NCBI GenBank assembly: GCA_900540845.1
Contig: UQHS01000007.1
Span: 1 to 64,000 of the forward strand
Direction of reading: 5' to 3'
Source: an uncultured Collinsella sp.
Lineage (GTDB): Bacteria; Actinomycetota; Coriobacteriia; Coriobacteriales; Coriobacteriaceae
DNA length: 64,000 nt
Notes under the pieces: model-generated
What the model saw: the letters and a program-made list of their open reading frames with translations, nothing else
The model's database searches: none
Told to the model about the DNA's origin: nothing
Program-made: the position numbers and the translations under genes
In this document: piece by piece, positions 33,136 to 43,700 of the stretch
Layout of the letters: each line of letters begins with the position of its first letter
Numbering within the stretch: the stretch's first letter is position 1

Positions 33136-33226
33136 GGTACCTAACAAAGAGTGACGTGAAAATCCTTCAAAAGTGAGTCTCATCGGTGCGCACTCTCGTA
33201 TAGATCTCACATTGACCAGATAAGAA

Positions 33227-33261
33227 AGAACCCCGAAGCTGCTGAGAGGCTTCGGGGTTCT
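33227..33261. terminator. bidirectional terminator between parB operon and rlmN
   Basis: A 13-base-pair stem AGAACCCCGAAGC/GCTTCGGGGTTCT with a 9-base loop. On the minus strand it is followed by TTTCTT, so it fits best as the rlmN terminator, but it would also stop the convergent parAB transcript. Confidence 0.75.
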
Positions 33262-33408
33262 GTGTGTAAGACTCACGTCGAGTGAATGGCTCTAAGGCTC
33301 ACCACGAAAGGTCGGAGGTGCAATCCTCACTACCCTACTGCCATCAGAAGACAGCACATGCGGGTCAGGCACGGTAAACGGCTTGAAGTCCCGACGCAGC
33401 GCACGTGA

Positions 33409-34455
33409 TTAGCGCGCGCGGAAGCGACGCTGCTTGAGCTGCCCGCATGCCGCGTCGATGTCGCCGCCGCGAGAGTTGCGGATGGTCGTCTCGACACCGT
33501 GCATCGTGAGGCGACGCTGCAAGGTCTCGACCTTCTCCATCGGCGAAGGACGGAAGGGGCTGTCGGGGATGTCGTTGAGCTGGATGAGGTTGACGTGGCA
33601 CAACGTACCCGCGCAGAAGTCGATCAGCGCCTGCATCTCGGGGTTGGTGTCGTTGATGCCGTCGATCATCGCGAACTCATACGTCGGGCGGCGTCCGGTT
33701 TTCTCGACGTATTCCTGGATGGCCTCGTGGAGGCGAAGCAGGGTGAACTTCTTGACGCCCGGCATGAGCTGATTGCGGGTTCCCTGGATGGCGGAATGCA
33801 GGGAGACAGCGAGGGTGAACTGCTCAGGCAGCTCGGCAAAGCGACGGATTCCAGGGATAACACCGCAGGTAGAGACGGTGAGGTGGCGTGCGCCGATGGC
33901 CAGCCCGTCGGGATCGTTGAGGATGCGGAGTGCATCGACGACGGCGTCAAAGTTGGCAAACGGCTCGCCCTGACCCATGAACACGACGCTCGTCACGCGC
34001 TCGCCAAAGTCGCGGGCGACATGGAGGACCTGGTCGACCATCTCCTGAGCGGTGAGCGAGCGAGAGAGGCCCGCGAGGCCCGTTGCGCAGAACGCGCAGC
34101 CCATGGCGCAGCCGGCCTGAGACGAGATGCACACCGCGAGCTTGTTGCGGTTTGGCATGCCGACCGTCTCGACAGAGACGCCGTCGGCAAATTGGAGCAG
34201 GTACTTGCGGGACCCGTCCTTCGAAACCTGCTTCACCAACTCCTCGGGAACATTGAAGGAGAAGCGCTCGGAGAGCTTCTGGCGCAATGCAGCCGGGAGA
34301 TTGGTCATATCGTCAAACGAACATACGTTCTTCTCGTGAATCCACTCGTTGAGCTGCTTGGCGCGAAATGCGGGCTGGCCAAGCTCCTTGAAGAGATCCG
34401 TGAGGTCATCGAGGTCGAGAAGTCGAATATCGCGCGAACGGTTAGTGCGTTCCAT
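33409..34455 (-). CDS. rlmN: 23S rRNA (adenine-2503-C2) methyltransferase, radical SAM
   Basis: A 348-residue radical-SAM enzyme that methylates A2503 of 23S rRNA and a tRNA adenine. The iron-sulphur motif is CAMGCAFC (Cys-x3-Cys-x2-Cys, about residues 117-124), followed by VVFMGQGEPFANFD and the second catalytic cysteine region STCGVIPGI. The C-terminal GVETTIRNSRGGDIDAACGQL contains the other essential cysteine. ATG 34455 follows AAAGG by six bases; the frame continues to 34500 without a better site. Confidence 0.95.
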   Translation of the reverse strand: MERTNRSRDIRLLDLDDLTDLFKELGQPAFRAKQLNEWIHEKNVCSFDDMTNLPAALRQKLSERFSFNVPEELVKQVSKDGSRKYLLQFADGVSVETVGMPNRNKLAVCISSQAGCAMGCAFCATGLAGLSRSLTAQEMVDQVLHVARDFGERVTSVVFMGQGEPFANFDAVVDALRILNDPDGLAIGARHLTVSTCGVIPGIRRFAELPEQFTLAVSLHSAIQGTRNQLMPGVKKFTLLRLHEAIQEYVEKTGRRPTYEFAMIDGINDTNPEMQALIDFCAGTLCHVNLIQLNDIPDSPFRPSPMEKVETLQRRLTMHGVETTIRNSRGGDIDAACGQLKQRRFRAR

Positions 34456-34626
34456 TTGTCGCCTTTCGGGTGGCGGGAGGCAATCGCGTCCCTGTGACAC
34501 ATATACCTATACAATAGGGTATTGCCGGGCGTTTGCGGCGTAAACGTGCGGTTATTGCGTGAAATGGACACCGTGAGGGCGCCTGGAGAGCCCGATGATC
34601 GGTGAATTAGGGCGAAAGGTGGGACC

Positions 34627-35586
34627 ATGGCCGACATCAAGCGTCAGGACATGAAGGTTGCGGTGCTCGCGGGCGGCATCTCGGACGAGCGTGAGATCTC
34701 GCTGGCATCGGGTAAGAACGTCGCGAACGCGCTCGATGAAGCCGGCTATGGCTGCGTGGAGCTTGTCGACCCAGCCTCGCCGGACTTCCTCAGCATCATC
34801 TCGAGCGGCGGCTATGACGTGGCGTTTATCGCCCTCCACGGCCGTGGTGGTGAGGACGGCATGACCCAGCACGTCCTGGAGTTCCTCAACATTCCCTACA
34901 CGGGCTCGTCACCGCTCGCCAGCGGCATTGCCATGGACAAGGACCTCTCCAAGCTGCTCTACAAGCGCGCAGGGCTCCCCATCGCCCCGAGCGTGACGTT
35001 TGGCCGCGCGGATATGCCCTCGATTGAAACGATCGTTGAGGTTGTTGGCGAGCAGAGCTTCGTCAAGCCGGTTGTGAACGGCTCGAGCTACGGAATCTCG
35101 CTCGTCAAAGATCCCTCTGAGCTCCAGGCTGCCATCGATGTGGCCTTTGAGCATGGTGAAAAGGTCATGGTCGAGCGTCGCGTGTTTGGCGTGGAGTGCT
35201 CCGTTGCCGCGGTGGGCGACGGCGAGACCCTGCGCGCGCTGCCCGTTGTCGAGATTCTCATGCCAAAGCAGTCCGAGTTCTACGACCTCGAGGTCAAGTA
35301 CGCCGATCCCACCGATATCCACCGCATTCCCGCGCAGCTCCCCGAGGACGTGTATGCCGAGGTCCAGGCCATCGCCTGCAGCGCCCACAACGCTCTCGGT
35401 CTCTACGGCATCTCGCGCACGGACGTCATCGTCACCGAGGACGGCCCCGTGATTTTGGAAACCAATAACATCCCCGGCATGACGCAGGAGTCCCTCGTGC
35501 CCGACGAGGCACGTCATGCGGGCATCGCGTTTTGCGACCTGTGCGCCGAACTGGTCGACCTGGCTCTCGCCCGGGCGGCTCGATGA
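34627..35586 (+). CDS. ddl: D-alanine-D-alanine ligase
   Basis: A 319-residue ATP-grasp enzyme that makes the D-Ala-D-Ala dipeptide of peptidoglycan precursors. Landmarks are VLAGGISDEREISLASG at the N-terminus, the LHGRGGEDGMTQ loop, YTGSSPLASGIAMDKDLSK, FVKPVVNGSSYGISLV, and the metal and substrate segment ETNNIPGMTQESLVP. Length fits DdlB. ATG 34627 follows GAAAGGTGGG. Its stop overlaps the start of the DnaQ-DinG gene by four bases. No vancomycin-type His signature is visible in the omega-loop region, so a D-Ala-D-Ala product is expected. Confidence 0.95.
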   Translation: MADIKRQDMKVAVLAGGISDEREISLASGKNVANALDEAGYGCVELVDPASPDFLSIISSGGYDVAFIALHGRGGEDGMTQHVLEFLNIPYTGSSPLASGIAMDKDLSKLLYKRAGLPIAPSVTFGRADMPSIETIVEVVGEQSFVKPVVNGSSYGISLVKDPSELQAAIDVAFEHGEKVMVERRVFGVECSVAAVGDGETLRALPVVEILMPKQSEFYDLEVKYADPTDIHRIPAQLPEDVYAEVQAIACSAHNALGLYGISRTDVIVTEDGPVILETNNIPGMTQESLVPDEARHAGIAFCDLCAELVDLALARAAR

Positions 35587-38507
35587 GTGCGACCGCCGCG
35601 GCATCCCCGCTGGCCATGGCCGCGGCGGTGCTTCCGGGCACCCCGCAGCAGGTGATAGACGCCTACGCAACGCTTGCCGCCCGCGCCGAGGTGCGCGAGT
35701 TCGGCCTCATAGAAGACGATGTCGTGGTTCTCGATACCGAAACCACCGGTTTGTCGCATCGCGATAACGAGTTGATAGAGATCGCCGCCGCGAGGTTGCG
35801 CGGCAGGGAAATCGTCGACCGCTTTGACACGTTCGTGAAGCCCTCAGGCCTCATTCCCGAGGAGATAACGCAGCTCACGAGCATCACCAACGCCGATGTC
35901 GCCCATGCCCCATCGGCCGAGGAAGCGGTTGCGGCCTTGGCTGAGTTTGTCGGGGGTGCGCCGGTCATCGCGCACAACGCGACGTTTGACCGAGGGTTTA
36001 TCGAGGCGGTCTCGGGCGGCGGGGACGTCTCCGACATCTGGATCGACTCCCTGGCGCTCTCGCGCATCGCGCTCCCTCGCCTGAGCTCTCACAAGCTGGC
36101 GTACATGGCGGAGTTGTTTGGGTGCGCCAGCGTGTCCCATCGCGCGAATGCCGACGTCGAGGCCTTGTGCGGGGTGTGGCGCATCTTGCTGTGCGGCTTG
36201 TCCGACCTGCCCGCGGGCCTCATGCGTCGCCTGGCCGACATGCATCCCGACGTGCCCTGGAGCTATCGACCGATATTCAGCTTTCTTGCCGGCATGGACC
36301 CCGATGTGACCTTCTCCCTCATCAATGCCCGCCACGAGCTGCTGGCGGCGGAGGATACGTCTACGGCGGCGCGCACGCAGCGGTTTGATGCGGACGAGTT
36401 GCCCGGCCTGTCCATGCCAACACGCGAGGAAATCGAGGAGGCTTTTGCCCCCGGTGGCTTGGTGAACCGGATGTACCCGGGGTATGAGCCCCGCGCGGAG
36501 CAGATGCAGATGGCGGCCGAGGTGTGCGACGCGCTTTCGACCTCGACGCATCGCGTGATCGAGGCCGGTACGGGTGTTGGCAAGTCCATTGCGTACCTTG
36601 TCCCGTTCGCGCAGGCGGCGAAGCGCAACAACATTACGGTCGGCATTGCCACGAAGTCGAATAATCTGGCAGATCAGCTGATGTATCACGAGCTTCCGCG
36701 TCTTGCCAAGGAGCTCGACGGCGGCCTGACCTACTGCGCTCTCAAGGGTTACGACCACTACCCGTGCCTGCGCAAGCTCGATCGCCTCGCCCGCGCTCAA
36801 GAGGTGCACACCACGCGCGACCCGGCCGACACGCTCACCGCTATCGCGGTGCTCTACGCGTTTGCCTGCCAATCCCCGGCAGGCGACTTGGACAGCCTCG
36901 GCATCAGGTGGCGCAGCGTGCGCAAATCCGACCTCACGACCTCGTCGAGGGAGTGCGCGCGCCGCCTGTGCCCGTATTACCCCGACAAGTGCGTGGTGCA
37001 TGGTTCGCGCCGCCGCGCGGCCCGCGCCGACGTGGTGGTGACCAACCACTCCCTGCTGTTCCGCAACGTGGCAGCCGACGGCAAGATCCTGCCGCCCATT
37101 CGGCATTGGGTGGTCGATGAGGCACATTCCGTTGAGTCGGAGGCTCGCAGGCAGTGGGCGCTGAGCGTGTCTGCCGATGAATCCCGCGCGCTGTTTGAGC
37201 GCCTGGGCGGGGAGCGCACGGGCGTGTTGGGCAAGCTCACGCGCGATCTGGCATCGTCGGACGCCGCGACCCTCTTTATGGGGATCACCGCGAAGGCGAC
37301 GGTCACGACGCAGCGCGCGTCGCTCGCCATGGTGCAGCTGTTCGACGGCGTGCGCGAGCTCGCCACGTCCAGCAGGAATGGCGGCTACGACAACGCAAAC
37401 ATGTGGATTGGCCCTGAGCTTCGCGAGAGCGCGGCGTGGGGTGCGTTCGATGCCGTGGCGCGCACCTGTGTGGACGCGCTCGATGAGGCCCAGAAAAACC
37501 TTGCCTCCCTGGTGGAGACGGTTGGGGCGGAGAAGCCCGAGATGGTTACCGACGCTGCCGACTGCCAGCGCCGCATGAAGGAGGCGCACGATGCCCTTCG
37601 CCTGATCGTTGAGGGTACCGATGAGCGCTACGTCTACTCCTGCCAGGTGAATCATCGCCTCAAGGCCGGCGGCGAGAGCCTCACGGCCGAGCGTCTTGAT
37701 ATCGGCGAGGCCTTGGCCGAAAGCTGGCTGCCCGAGACGCACACGGCGATCTTTGCTTCGGCGACCATGACCGTTTCGGATAGCTTCTCGCACTTCAACC
37801 ATGCCGTCGGGCTTGACCGCCTGTCGAGGGGCGAGTACAAGACCATCCATCTTGATTCGAGCTACGACTTCGACGCGAACATGGCGGTTGTCGTCGCCGG
37901 CGACATCCCCGACCCCCGCAATCGCGAGGCTTATCTCACCGCGCTCGAAAAGCTCCTGGTAGATGTGCATATGGCGATGGGTGGCTCCACGCTTACTCTG
38001 TTCACCAACAGGCGCGACATGGAGGAGCTCTACGATCGCGTGGCCCCGCAACTATCCCATGCGGGCCTTGCCCTCGACTGTCAGCGCCGCAGCACCTCTG
38101 CAAAGATGCTGCGTGACCGTTTCCTGCAGGATAAGACGGCGTCGCTGTTTGCCCTAAAGGCATTTTGGGAGGGCTTTGATGCCGCAGGCGAGACGCTTCG
38201 CTGCGTCGTGATACCCAAACTGCCGTTCTCCAGCCCCACCGACCCGCTCTCCTGCGAGCGCGGCGTGCGCGAGGAGCGCGCCTGGGCAAAGTATTCCCTG
38301 CCTGAGGCGGTGCTCGAGGTCAAGCAGGCGGCTGGCCGTCTTATCAGGACTTCCACCGACGCGGGCGTCCTCGTCATGGCCGATTCACGGCTGGTGACGA
38401 AGGGGTATGGCAAGAAGTTCCTCAACTCCCTGCCAACCGGGTATCAGCGCATCGAGAGCTCCCAGGTGGGGCGCTATCTCACCTTGTGGAGGTCTGCGCG
38501 CTCGTAA
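35583..38507 (+). CDS. dinG: DnaQ-type exonuclease fused to DinG-like helicase
   Basis: A 974-residue fusion. Residues about 45-210 form a 3'-5' exonuclease (VVVLDTETTGLSHRDNELIE, VIAHNATFDRGF). An XPD/DinG-type helicase follows with Walker A IEAGTGVGKSIAYLVP, the cysteines expected for a 4Fe-4S cluster (HYPCLRKL, SSRECARRLCPYYPDKC), DEAH box VVDEAHSVE and the final QAAGRLIRTSTDAGV. The layout matches the DinG of Gram-positives, where the exonuclease part may be the main activity. ATG 35583 overlaps ddl (ATGA). Its 3' end overlaps the convergent WYL gene by 29 bases. Confidence 0.92.
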   Translation: MSATAAASPLAMAAAVLPGTPQQVIDAYATLAARAEVREFGLIEDDVVVLDTETTGLSHRDNELIEIAAARLRGREIVDRFDTFVKPSGLIPEEITQLTSITNADVAHAPSAEEAVAALAEFVGGAPVIAHNATFDRGFIEAVSGGGDVSDIWIDSLALSRIALPRLSSHKLAYMAELFGCASVSHRANADVEALCGVWRILLCGLSDLPAGLMRRLADMHPDVPWSYRPIFSFLAGMDPDVTFSLINARHELLAAEDTSTAARTQRFDADELPGLSMPTREEIEEAFAPGGLVNRMYPGYEPRAEQMQMAAEVCDALSTSTHRVIEAGTGVGKSIAYLVPFAQAAKRNNITVGIATKSNNLADQLMYHELPRLAKELDGGLTYCALKGYDHYPCLRKLDRLARAQEVHTTRDPADTLTAIAVLYAFACQSPAGDLDSLGIRWRSVRKSDLTTSSRECARRLCPYYPDKCVVHGSRRRAARADVVVTNHSLLFRNVAADGKILPPIRHWVVDEAHSVESEARRQWALSVSADESRALFERLGGERTGVLGKLTRDLASSDAATLFMGITAKATVTTQRASLAMVQLFDGVRELATSSRNGGYDNANMWIGPELRESAAWGAFDAVARTCVDALDEAQKNLASLVETVGAEKPEMVTDAADCQRRMKEAHDALRLIVEGTDERYVYSCQVNHRLKAGGESLTAERLDIGEALAESWLPETHTAIFASATMTVSDSFSHFNHAVGLDRLSRGEYKTIHLDSSYDFDANMAVVVAGDIPDPRNREAYLTALEKLLVDVHMAMGGSTLTLFTNRRDMEELYDRVAPQLSHAGLALDCQRRSTSAKMLRDRFLQDKTASLFALKAFWEGFDAAGETLRCVVIPKLPFSSPTDPLSCERGVREERAWAKYSLPEAVLEVKQAAGRLIRTSTDAGVLVMADSRLVTKGYGKKFLNSLPTGYQRIESSQVGRYLTLWRSARS

Positions 38508-39435
38508 TCCGCGCTTGCGCGTATGTGGCGAGGTCGGCGCGCAGGTCGAGCGGGGACGTGATGACGATGTCCCCGCCGCCTGCGATGACATGGTTGAACA
38601 GCCACTCGCGTGAGGTGTAGCTCACGGGCGCGTCGATTCCGCCGTCGGCTGCCTCGCGCGCTTCTGTGTGGTTGATGCCTGCCCAGGTGCAGCGCTCGAA
38701 TAGGGTTTTCGTCTTCCAGTGAAGCTGGGCGACCTCACCGTGTGCCGCGATGGATTCGGCGGCGGTCGTGCGCTGCGCCGGGTGACACATGACGGATTCG
38801 TCGGTCATCTCAAACTCGGCGATGCGGTCGAGGCGGTAGCTGCGCTGCTCATCCTTCTCGACGTTCCACGCGACAAGATAAGCCGCCTGACCTGCAATCT
38901 CGATATACATGGGGTCGATGAGGCGAGTGGATGGATGGCTTTCCGCGCTCGCCCGATACAGCATGCGAGAGCGCGCGCCCACGGCGAGCGCCTCCGCGAT
39001 GGTGGGGTAATACCCGCCAAACAGGTCGTCACCCGCGAGAAGTTGGTGGGAGTCGCGTTCCTTCGCGATGGGCGCGAGTGCCCGGGCGATTCGCTCCTGC
39101 GTCCCAGCGTCGATGTGACAGCGCTCCAGCGCGTGAGTGAGCGCTGCGGCTTCGGACGGGCGCAGGCGCAGCGGCTGTAGCGCCCCCGCGTTTCCGAGCA
39201 GCTCGATGTCGCCCCCGTTGCGGTTGAGGGCTATGCGCGCTCCCGTGCGCTCGTCTGCGATGGATTGCAACATGTCGATGATGGCGTCGAGCTTGACGTC
39301 GTCAAGATCGTGCTCGGCCATGAACGCGGCGGCCTTGACTTTTGCGCAAGCCGCCGCCGTCAGCGAGGTGAGGAGGTCGAGGCAGCAGTTGAGTGCGGCT
39401 CCTGCCGCGATGACGTCTTTTTTCTTAGCCGACAT
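38479..39435 (-). CDS. pafC: WYL-domain regulator, PafC-like
   Basis: A 318-residue protein with an N-terminal region resembling a degenerate winged helix and a WYL sensor domain (YRASAESHPSTRLIDPMYIE, AYLVAWNVEKDEQRSYRLDRI). In mycobacteria PafB and PafC act together to switch on DNA-damage genes independently of LexA, sensing single-stranded DNA through WYL. Here the two genes overlap by eleven bases in the same order. Convergent overlap with the DnaQ-DinG repair gene is notable. The start ATG 39435 lies inside the partner gene. Assigning the exact PafC role rests on the paired arrangement and length. Confidence 0.75.
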   Translation of the reverse strand: MSAKKKDVIAAGAALNCCLDLLTSLTAAACAKVKAAAFMAEHDLDDVKLDAIIDMLQSIADERTGARIALNRNGGDIELLGNAGALQPLRLRPSEAAALTHALERCHIDAGTQERIARALAPIAKERDSHQLLAGDDLFGGYYPTIAEALAVGARSRMLYRASAESHPSTRLIDPMYIEIAGQAAYLVAWNVEKDEQRSYRLDRIAEFEMTDESVMCHPAQRTTAAESIAAHGEVAQLHWKTKTLFERCTWAGINHTEAREAADGGIDAPVSYTSREWLFNHVIAGGGDIVITSPLDLRADLATYAQARITSAQTSTR

Positions 39436-40471
39436 GGGCCTGCACCGCCTTTTCGATGAGGTTCAACAGGTGTTGCCGAAGCTCGGCGGGCTCCTCGACG
39501 GTCATGCCACACGATGCGTGCTCGAGGGCAAAGCGTGCGGCCGCATCGATGTTGCGGACGCCGACGTCCCAGGTCCAAGCTTCGGATTCGGTCTGCGTGA
39601 GCTGCCCGCGCCCCTTGGTGATGAGGCTGATCTCGTTGAGGTCGACCCCCTTGGGAAAGGAGAACCGCGCGGGCACGGCTTCGGTTTCGTCGAAATCAAA
39701 CGGCAGGAACTGGTGCCCGCTCACATCGAACTCGGCCGGGATGACGTATGGCTTACGCGAATTGGGCGCGGGCTTGACCTTGGAGATGCGGTCCGTGCGG
39801 AAGGTGCGCAGCGACCCCGAGCCCTCGTCGAGGCCCACAAGGTACACAAACGTGCCCTGCTCGAAAATGCCGTAGATGGACACCATGCGTTCCCGCTGCT
39901 CGCCGCGGGCGTTGCGGTAGGTGAAGGCGACGGGACGCCGGCGCTCGAACGCGTTCCAGATGTGCTCGAGGTAGGCGGGTTCGTGCGACGTGGCTGCGCT
40001 GTCGGGCGAGGAGGGGGTGCCCGCCGCCGCGCACAGCTTCGCGCGGGCGGTTTGCAGGGGCCATCGGGCAGGGTCCTCCGCGTTGAGGACGAAGATCTGG
40101 TCGATGGCGGTGACCGCTTCCTCGGCGTCGTACGGCGCGAGGGCGTCTATGGTGGCATGCGTGTGGGCGCGGTCGATCTCCCACCCGCGCTGCTCGTTCA
40201 TCGCGCGGCCCGGCGTGTCGACCTCGTGGATGTGCACACCGAGGTCGAGCAGGGTCTTCCGGTCGCGCTGAAACGCCTTCTCGCGCGAGGCACGGTTATC
40301 CCCCCGATAGCCGATCTCGGGGTCGTTGATGATTTGGGTCGTGGTGAGGGGCTCGGCTGCGACGTTGAGCGAAAACAGGAGATTCAAGATGCGCCGCGTG
40401 GTCTCTTCCCCGCGCGGGGAGCCGCCGACAACAGGGGTCTCGTCCATTGAGTCTGTGGGGTTTGCATGCAC
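39425..40471 (-). CDS. pafB: WYL-domain regulator, PafB-like
   Basis: A 348-residue protein. An N-terminal winged-helix region spans about residues 20-90 (TTRRILNLLFSLNVAAEPLT, then KAFQRDRKTLLDLGVHI). The WYL domain has VAFTYRNARGEQRERMVSIY and TFVYLVGLDEGSGSLRTFR-TDRI. It is the upstream member of a PafBC-like pair, so probably half of a heterodimeric DNA-damage activator. Start GTG 40471 follows GAGATGG by eight bases; ATG 40447 is the alternative without a good site. It diverges from the M28-like gene across a 234-base gap. Confidence 0.78.
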   Translation of the reverse strand: MHANPTDSMDETPVVGGSPRGEETTRRILNLLFSLNVAAEPLTTTQIINDPEIGYRGDNRASREKAFQRDRKTLLDLGVHIHEVDTPGRAMNEQRGWEIDRAHTHATIDALAPYDAEEAVTAIDQIFVLNAEDPARWPLQTARAKLCAAAGTPSSPDSAATSHEPAYLEHIWNAFERRRPVAFTYRNARGEQRERMVSIYGIFEQGTFVYLVGLDEGSGSLRTFRTDRISKVKPAPNSRKPYVIPAEFDVSGHQFLPFDFDETEAVPARFSFPKGVDLNEISLITKGRGQLTQTESEAWTWDVGVRNIDAAARFALEHASCGMTVEEPAELRQHLLNLIEKAVQAHVG

Positions 40472-40628
40472 GATGAAACCATCTCTTTCCAGTGAATGGA
40501 GCCATATTTTGTCTGAAGAACCTATTTTAGTGCAAGCCTTTGCGCGGTTGCGGCTGCGGACGTGCGCACGCGGGTGTCTTCAAGCATATCGAAACCTCGA
40601 AATGCTGCAGGTAAGGTATGAGAAAGGG

Positions 40629-40634
40629 TATACT
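40629..40634 (+). promoter_or_regulatory. possible -10 element for the M28-like gene
   Basis: TATACT, preceded by GGG, lies 72 bases before the start of the M28-like gene. No good -35 hexamer is found at the expected distance, so this is only a candidate. Confidence 0.3.
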
Positions 40635-40705
40635 TGCGACTATACATGCGTGCCGCCCACGGGGCGGTTTCGTCTGCACGTTTACGAGTTCGATGTGGAG
40701 CCCAC

Positions 40706-43700
40706 ATGGCGAATACGAAGAAATACCTGAGCCACCTTCTGCAGAACACCGGCATCACGCCGGCTTGTAGTGAGGAGGAGCGCGCGGCGGCCGATGTCAT
40801 CGCGAAGATTTTTGCCGATCACGGCTTCGCGCCTGAGATTCAGGAATTCAGCGCGAGCGGCATGCCCAAGGTCGTCCAGGCGGGTCTTGGTATCGTTGCG
40901 TTTGTCGGCGCCGTGCTCGCGGGCATCGGTGGCGCGGTGGGCGTGATCGGCCTGCTTCTGACCATCGTCGCGGCCGTGCTGTTTGTGCTCGAGCGCACCG
41001 GGAAGCCGGTGCTGTCCGGTCTTGGTTCGGGTGGTTTGAGCCAAAACGTCATCGCATATCACAAGGCTTCCGGTCCGTTGGCGTCCCCGCGCAACCGCCC
41101 GGTTGTCGTGGTGGCTCACTACGACTCCCCGCGTGAGGACCTTCTGGCGCGCGAGCCGTTTGCCGCGTACCGTCCCATGATCGTCAAGCTGCTTCCCTTT
41201 GCCATGGTCGCGCCTGCCGTTCTGTGCGTTGTTCGCATGCTGCCCATGCCCGACGCGGCGAAGGTCGTTATGTGGATCCTGGCCATCGTCGCCGCTCTGA
41301 TCCCGCTCGCCAACGGCGTGGCCATCATCGCGAACCGCTTCGTGCTCCCCTACACGACCGGCGCTGTTTCCAACAAGTCGTCCGTCGCCGCCATGCTCGG
41401 CGTTATGGACGCGGTGGCGCCGTATGAGCTGGGCGAGGAGTTCCCGCACGACACGCCTGCGGATGAGTATTTTGCCGAGCAGCAGCGCATTCTCGAGGAA
41501 GCGATCGCCGAGGCGGAGGCTGCGGCTGCAGCGCAGGCCGAGGCTGCCATGGCCTATCCCCATGAGCTCGAGGACGCTGAGGGTGTTGAGGATGTCGACG
41601 CTGAATCCGCTGAGGATGCGAGTGAGGAGGGCAAGCCGGGCGACGACGTGGTCGACCTTGGCTCGACGTCCACGATGGCCGCAGCCGACCTCGCCGCGGG
41701 CGTTACCGGTGTGATGACGGTGGCGGACGAAACGGGCGTGATGCCCGCCGCAAGCGAGACCGGCGTGATGCCTGCTGCAGGCGAGACAGGTGTCATGCCC
41801 GTCGCGGACGTGCTCGATATGGACGCCACGGTGACCTCGATGCCCACTTCCGAGGACGACGAGATGTCGCTTGCGGATGTCGCCGTCACCACGGAGGACG
41901 CGCCGCTTGCTTCCGGTGCCAATGGCGCCGATGGGGAGCAGACGGCCATGGATCTGGACTCCGTGGAGCCCGAGGAAAAGCTGCCGTTCTATCTCAACGC
42001 CGCCGGCAACGTGAGGTTTGGTGCCGATATAATCCGCGGCTTGGGCATGCTGCCCGCGTCGTGCGCCGTCGTGTACGAGGCCGCGCCCGAGGACGAGGCC
42101 GAGCAGCTCACCGCGTTTGATGCTCCCGCTCACGATGTGTTTTACAGCGATGAGCCCGTCGCCGCCTCCGAGCTCGCCAAAGAGCCGAGTTTTGTCGAGG
42201 CCGCAGATGTGCCCGCCGTCGACGATGCGGTGTATGACGAGGAGCCTGCCGAGGAGTATGAGCCCTCGTATGAGGACGACGAGGTGTTCGAGGTTGAAGC
42301 CGAGGAGGCTGCACCCGAAGACTTCGATGTGATTCTTGAGGCCGAGTACGAGGTCATCGAGGACGACGAGAGTGAGGGCGAGGCCGCTGCCGAGCTCGAT
42401 GTCACGTCTGAGGACGCCCCCGCGTTCGACTCCGACGAAGCTGTGGTTGAGGACGACGAGGATGATCTCTCCGAGGATGGCCTCGACAAGACGGTCGCCG
42501 CGTCTCCGCTTATGCAAGACGCCGCTCTGTTCGAGGACGATCAGGACGACATGCCGTTTGAGATGGAGACGCCCGCCGGTTCCCTCGACTGGAATGATGT
42601 TGATGACGAGCAGGTAGGGGCTTCGTCTGAGGAGACTTCTGCCCCCGCTCCCGAGGCGGCGAGCGAGCCCGCACCCGATTTGTCGAGCACCGTTGCCATG
42701 CCTCTGCCCACGCGTCCGGCCGATACCGTTGACTCGCTCATGGCCGAGATCGACCGCGTTGTCCCCGCGCATCCGCAGCGCACCATTAACGTTCCGAGCA
42801 CGGCCGATGCGCCGATGCCGCACACCCCGGCTTCCGCCAATCGCGCCTCGCTGTTCGACCTGCCCGATCCGTCGGCGACGCCGGTCGATCCGTTCGCTGC
42901 GTTTGGCACCGCGCAGTTTGACTCCGTGGCCGCTGACGACCGCGCTGCAAGCGAGGACGCCGCCGCGGAGGCACGCAGTGCCTTTACGGTTATCAGCTCC
43001 CCCGCATCGGCGGTCCAGCCCGCCGCAGTCGAGCAGCCGTTCGAGACCATCAGCGCCCCCGCGCCTGCTCCTGAAAAGCCTCGCCGTGGCCTTGGCCGCC
43101 TGTTTGGTCGCAAGAAGAAGAACGACGACAGCATGAGCGAGTGGCTCGGCGTCGATGATTCCTACGATGCCAAGATCAACGGGCACGATATCGGTTCGTG
43201 GGACAACTTTGACGATGACGGATGGAAGGGCGGTGCCGCCGGCTTCGATGGCGCCACCGAGGAGGAGCTGCGTGAGGCCGTTGCCGATATGGGTGACGAC
43301 GAGCTCCTTGGCCACGACATCTGGTTCGTCGCCACGGGCGCGTCCGAGAACGGTAACGCTGGCATCCGTGCGTTCCTGGATGCGCACCGCGACAAACTGC
43401 GCGGCGTGTTCCTCATCAACCTCGAGAGCGTCGGTGCCGGTCAGGTCGCGATGCTGGCAACTGAGGGCGAGCAGCGCGTGCTCAAGGGCGATAAGCGCAT
43501 CATGAAGCTCGTTCAGCGTGTGAGCGCCGACTTCCACCACGAGTACCCTGCCGTCGATATGCCGTATGTCACCACCGATGCCCACGCGGCGATGAGCATG
43601 AGCCTTCGTTCGCTCACGCTCGGTGGCGTCGAGGGCACTGGCTTTGCGCTTTCCCACACCGAGGAAGATCAGCCGTACAACATCGACACCGACAACGTCG

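Noticed and set aside
33310..33345. A GGAGG-TGCAA-TCCTC stretch resembling a tRNA T-arm
   Set aside because: No GTTCGA core, acceptor or anticodon stem can be paired around it.
33292..33408. An open in-frame extension of 38 codons after the rlmN TAA stop
   Set aside because: RlmN is already complete at the stop. A chance open stretch of this length is common at this base composition, and no read-through signal was seen.
35844..38051. A 735-codon minus-strand frame opposite the DnaQ-DinG gene
   Set aside because: Shadow frame without any domain; the sense strand carries complete exonuclease and helicase motifs.
40682..43657. A 991-codon minus-strand frame opposite the M28-like gene
   Set aside because: Antisense image of the acidic insert, giving a His/Arg/Gly-rich product without a start signal.
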